A DNA stretch of 10,560 nucleotides from Verrucomicrobiota bacterium (GTDB lineage Bacteria; Verrucomicrobiota; Verrucomicrobiia; Chthoniobacterales; UBA10450): contig QHNU01000101.1 of NCBI GenBank assembly GCA_003218525.1, positions 1 through 10,560 on the forward strand, in the 5' to 3' direction. Positions within the stretch are counted from its first letter, which is position 1. Each line of letters opens with the position of its first letter. The notes below the pieces were generated by a model. The model saw nothing but the letters and a program-made list of their open reading frames with translations. It had not been told where the DNA came from and made no database searches. The position numbers were made by a program, and so were the translations under genes. This document shows, piece after piece, positions 9,055 to 10,560 of this stretch.

Positions 9055-9413
9055 CACCCTGGTTTTTCGATCGTAGCAAGCAACAAGTATGCGTGTAGTT
9101 GCTGGACATAGAGCTCAGCGCGTTCCCGGACCCCGCTCCACAAAATCGATCTGCCTTTCTGATGCACTTCAAGCATGTGTTTTTCTGCCCGCTCACGCGG
9201 ATAACCAAAGACGCGCTGAAAGACCATCGTGACATAAGTCATCAAGTTTACCGGATCATTGTGGACGACCACGTTCCATGGCGCTTGAATTTCCCCTTTA
9301 GTCGCCTCCTCCTTTTCAACGGTCGGTGTTTCGACGGTTCCCTGAGCGATCACCGGATACTCCATCAACTGAGACGCGCTTGGTGCCTCGTCCTCCCGAC
9401 GCTGCCCGCTCAT
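9054..9413 (-). CDS. clpS: ATP-dependent Clp protease adaptor ClpS
   Basis: ClpS delivers proteins with destabilising N-terminal residues (N-degrons) to ClpA- or ClpC-type unfoldases. The 119-residue product has a conserved core from about residue 44: APWNVVVHNDPVNLMTYVTMVF (Asn52, Asp53, Met58), VFGYPRERAEKHMLEVHQKGRS (His84, equivalent of E. coli His66), and a C-terminal RAELYVQQLHAYLLLATIE. The NDPVNLMTYV form is the actinobacterial type and replaces the NDDYTPMEFV of E. coli. The first 43 residues are an acidic, probably disordered extension, longer than usual, which in ClpS proteins reaches into the unfoldase. The start is the only good ATG (9413), 29 bases after ybeY. It overlaps the DUF2017 gene by one base. 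Confidence 0.95.
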   Translation of the reverse strand: MSGQRREDEAPSASQLMEYPVIAQGTVETPTVEKEEATKGEIQAPWNVVVHNDPVNLMTYVTMVFQRVFGYPRERAEKHMLEVHQKGRSILWSGVRERAELYVQQLHAYLLLATIEKPG

Positions 9414-9442
9414 TAGTCAAACTAACACGCGGGCTTGTCCAT

Positions 9443-9919
9443 TCAAACCGGTTGCGGTTTTTTCAGACGTCTTTCGCGACGGAGTGCATCGCCCAGCAAT
9501 TGATCCTGGACCTGACGCATCGCCGCTCGGGCACGCGCCGACGTGTCATCGAATCCGCAGAGGTGCAGCAGTCCATGCAAAATGTAAAGCCGCAATTCAT
9601 CTTCAGTAGTGCTCCCAAACGCGCGGGCTTGACGGCGTGCCGTTTCGGCGCTGACCACGATTTCCCCATGGTGAAAAGTGAGGACATCAGTCGGACCGGC
9701 AATGCCGGAGAATCGTAGGTGCAATTTCGCCATTTGCCGGTCACTAATAATGGCCACACCGATCATCGGATTCGAAGCGGAGGCAAATCCGAGTCGCTTA
9801 TGATTCGAAACCACTGCGCAGGCGATCTCCGCGAACGATTGGAGCTCGGGCAGGCGAATTTTGATTGATCGCTGCCCATTTCGAACTTGGATTGCGGTTG
9901 GCCGTTCGCTCCGTTTCAT
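9443..9919 (-). CDS. ybeY: Endoribonuclease YbeY
   Basis: YbeY is a metal-dependent endoribonuclease involved in 16S rRNA 3'-end maturation and ribosome quality control. The 158-residue product has the family length. Motifs are IGVAIISDRQMAKLHLRF (53-70), GPTDVLTF (75-82), GEIVVSAETARRQA (85-98) and the active-site segment LHGLLHLCGFDD (114-125) with His115 and His119. The classical third zinc ligand (HxxxHxxxxxH) is replaced by Asp125, and the loop between TDVLTF and GEIVVS is short. Similar replacements are known in other phyla. ATG 9919 is chosen because it forms an ATGA overlap with the panE stop and agrees with family length; the frame continues upstream only inside panE. The order panE-ybeY-clpS-DUF2017 suggests one transcript. 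Confidence 0.93.
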   Translation of the reverse strand: MKRSERPTAIQVRNGQRSIKIRLPELQSFAEIACAVVSNHKRLGFASASNPMIGVAIISDRQMAKLHLRFSGIAGPTDVLTFHHGEIVVSAETARRQARAFGSTTEDELRLYILHGLLHLCGFDDTSARARAAMRQVQDQLLGDALRRERRLKKPQPV

Positions 9920-10560
9920 TGGCGCCGGCCGTCTAGCGATTTCAAAACGGCGTACAACTGCTCGAGCCGCGGCATGGTCGCGCCAGCCACTTGCGCGCAC
10001 CGGAGCGGTTCATCCCAGATCGTCTCCACTTCGAGCGCGCGCCCGGCTTCGAAATCGAGCAGGATCGACGGCTTGTAGGCACCTATCGTTTCGGTTCGTT
10101 TCATCTGCTCGAGCGCGACGTTCTCCGGCAAACCATTTCCACACGCCCACGCCGCGACGATTATTTCATCCATCAAACCCAATGCCGAAAGTCTAAGGGA
10201 ATCATCCTGCAAAATGTCTCGCGTCGTACTTCCGCCAGCCGCGATTGAAAGCCCATTGAATGGAATGTTCCAAACCAGTTTGCGCCAGCGTTCGCGCATG
10301 AGATTTTCGACCACGGCACAGACGACGCCACAGCGTTTAAACTCCGATGCAATGTTATGGGTTCGCGGTTTAGGAAGTCCGGTGAACTTACCGATGGTGA
10401 GGGATCCATAATCGAAATGTTCGATCACGCTGGGTGAGACGCGGTTCAGGCAGATGAAACCCAAACCACCCGCCACTCGCTCGGCGCCGAAATGTCGTGC
10501 CAGAAACTCCTCGTTACCCAGGCCATTTTGGAGCGTGAGTGACGCCGTGGTCTCATGCAA
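9916..10560 (-). CDS. panE: 2-dehydropantoate 2-reductase (ketopantoate reductase), N-terminus off-window
   Basis: This enzyme reduces ketopantoate to pantoate with NADPH in pantothenate and CoA synthesis. The visible 214 codons cover the end of the Rossmann domain and the whole helical C-terminal domain. They show SLTLQNGLGNEEFLARHFG just inside the right edge, GGLGFICLNR, and RWRKLVWNIPFNGLSIAAGG with Lys94 and Asn98 of the visible part (spaced like catalytic Lys176/Asn180 in E. coli). Then come KPSILLDFEAGRALEVETIW, carrying the candidate catalytic Glu, and P-RLEQLYAVLKSLDG at the end. The GxGxxG dinucleotide motif and roughly 80 residues must lie to the right of the window. The TTG at the very edge is probably an internal Leu, not the start. 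The stop TGA overlaps the ybeY ATG by four bases. Confidence 0.92.
   Translation of the reverse strand: MHETTASLTLQNGLGNEEFLARHFGAERVAGGLGFICLNRVSPSVIEHFDYGSLTIGKFTGLPKPRTHNIASEFKRCGVVCAVVENLMRERWRKLVWNIPFNGLSIAAGGSTTRDILQDDSLRLSALGLMDEIIVAAWACGNGLPENVALEQMKRTETIGAYKPSILLDFEAGRALEVETIWDEPLRCAQVAGATMPRLEQLYAVLKSLDGRRQ

Noticed and set aside
10558..10560. TTG at the right edge as the panE start
   Set aside because: The protein would lack its whole NADPH-binding domain; the frame simply continues past the window.

Overview
The window is an ordinary-looking, densely coded chromosomal segment of a moderately GC-rich bacterium. It carries core metabolic and housekeeping genes with short spacers, several start/stop overlaps and mostly weak ribosome-binding sites. 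The gene set (fused TreS-maltokinase, a YbeY without the third histidine, actinobacterial-style ClpS followed by DUF2017, a very short anti-sigma partner) together with the weak Shine-Dalgarno signals suggests an uncultured soil Verrucomicrobiota, perhaps near Chthoniobacterales. That assignment is inference from gene content only. No mobile element, CRISPR array, rRNA or tRNA was seen.

Layout. (1) 1-410, minus: the N-terminal part of an exported protein of unknown function, with an in-frame TGA three codons after its natural ATG; it runs off the left edge. (2) 411-814: a divergent gap with at most a doubtful 64-residue ORF. (3) 815-1699, plus: an exported endonuclease/exonuclease/phosphatase-fold enzyme. 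(4) 1743-7530, minus: four co-directional genes read in the order treS-mak, fabI, a small antibiotic-biosynthesis-monooxygenase-like protein, and a GlcD-type FAD oxidase. Gaps are 41, 5 and 6 nt. (5) 7531-7668: a divergent control region with a 9-bp inverted repeat near its two ends. (6) 7669-8551, plus: an ECF-type sigma factor and a 78-residue anti-sigma-like partner overlapping by 11 nt. (7) 8548-10560, minus: panE (5' end off-window), ybeY, clpS and a DUF2017 gene, each overlapping or nearly touching the next.

How they work together. TreS-Mak would turn trehalose into maltose 1-phosphate for the GlgE alpha-glucan route; GlgE itself is not in the window. FabI does the last step of fatty-acid elongation, and the GlcD-like enzyme oxidises a 2-hydroxy acid. 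The sigma/anti-sigma pair is a self-contained regulatory switch that sits divergently from treS-mak, so it may control it. In the right-hand operon PanE serves pantothenate/CoA synthesis, YbeY serves rRNA maturation, and ClpS with DUF2017 points to N-degron protein turnover by Clp.

No clearly new multi-gene system was found. The points most worth checking are the TGA in the exported protein's signal peptide, the stripped-down cytosolic anti-sigma factor, and the ClpS-DUF2017 pairing outside its usual actinobacterial setting.
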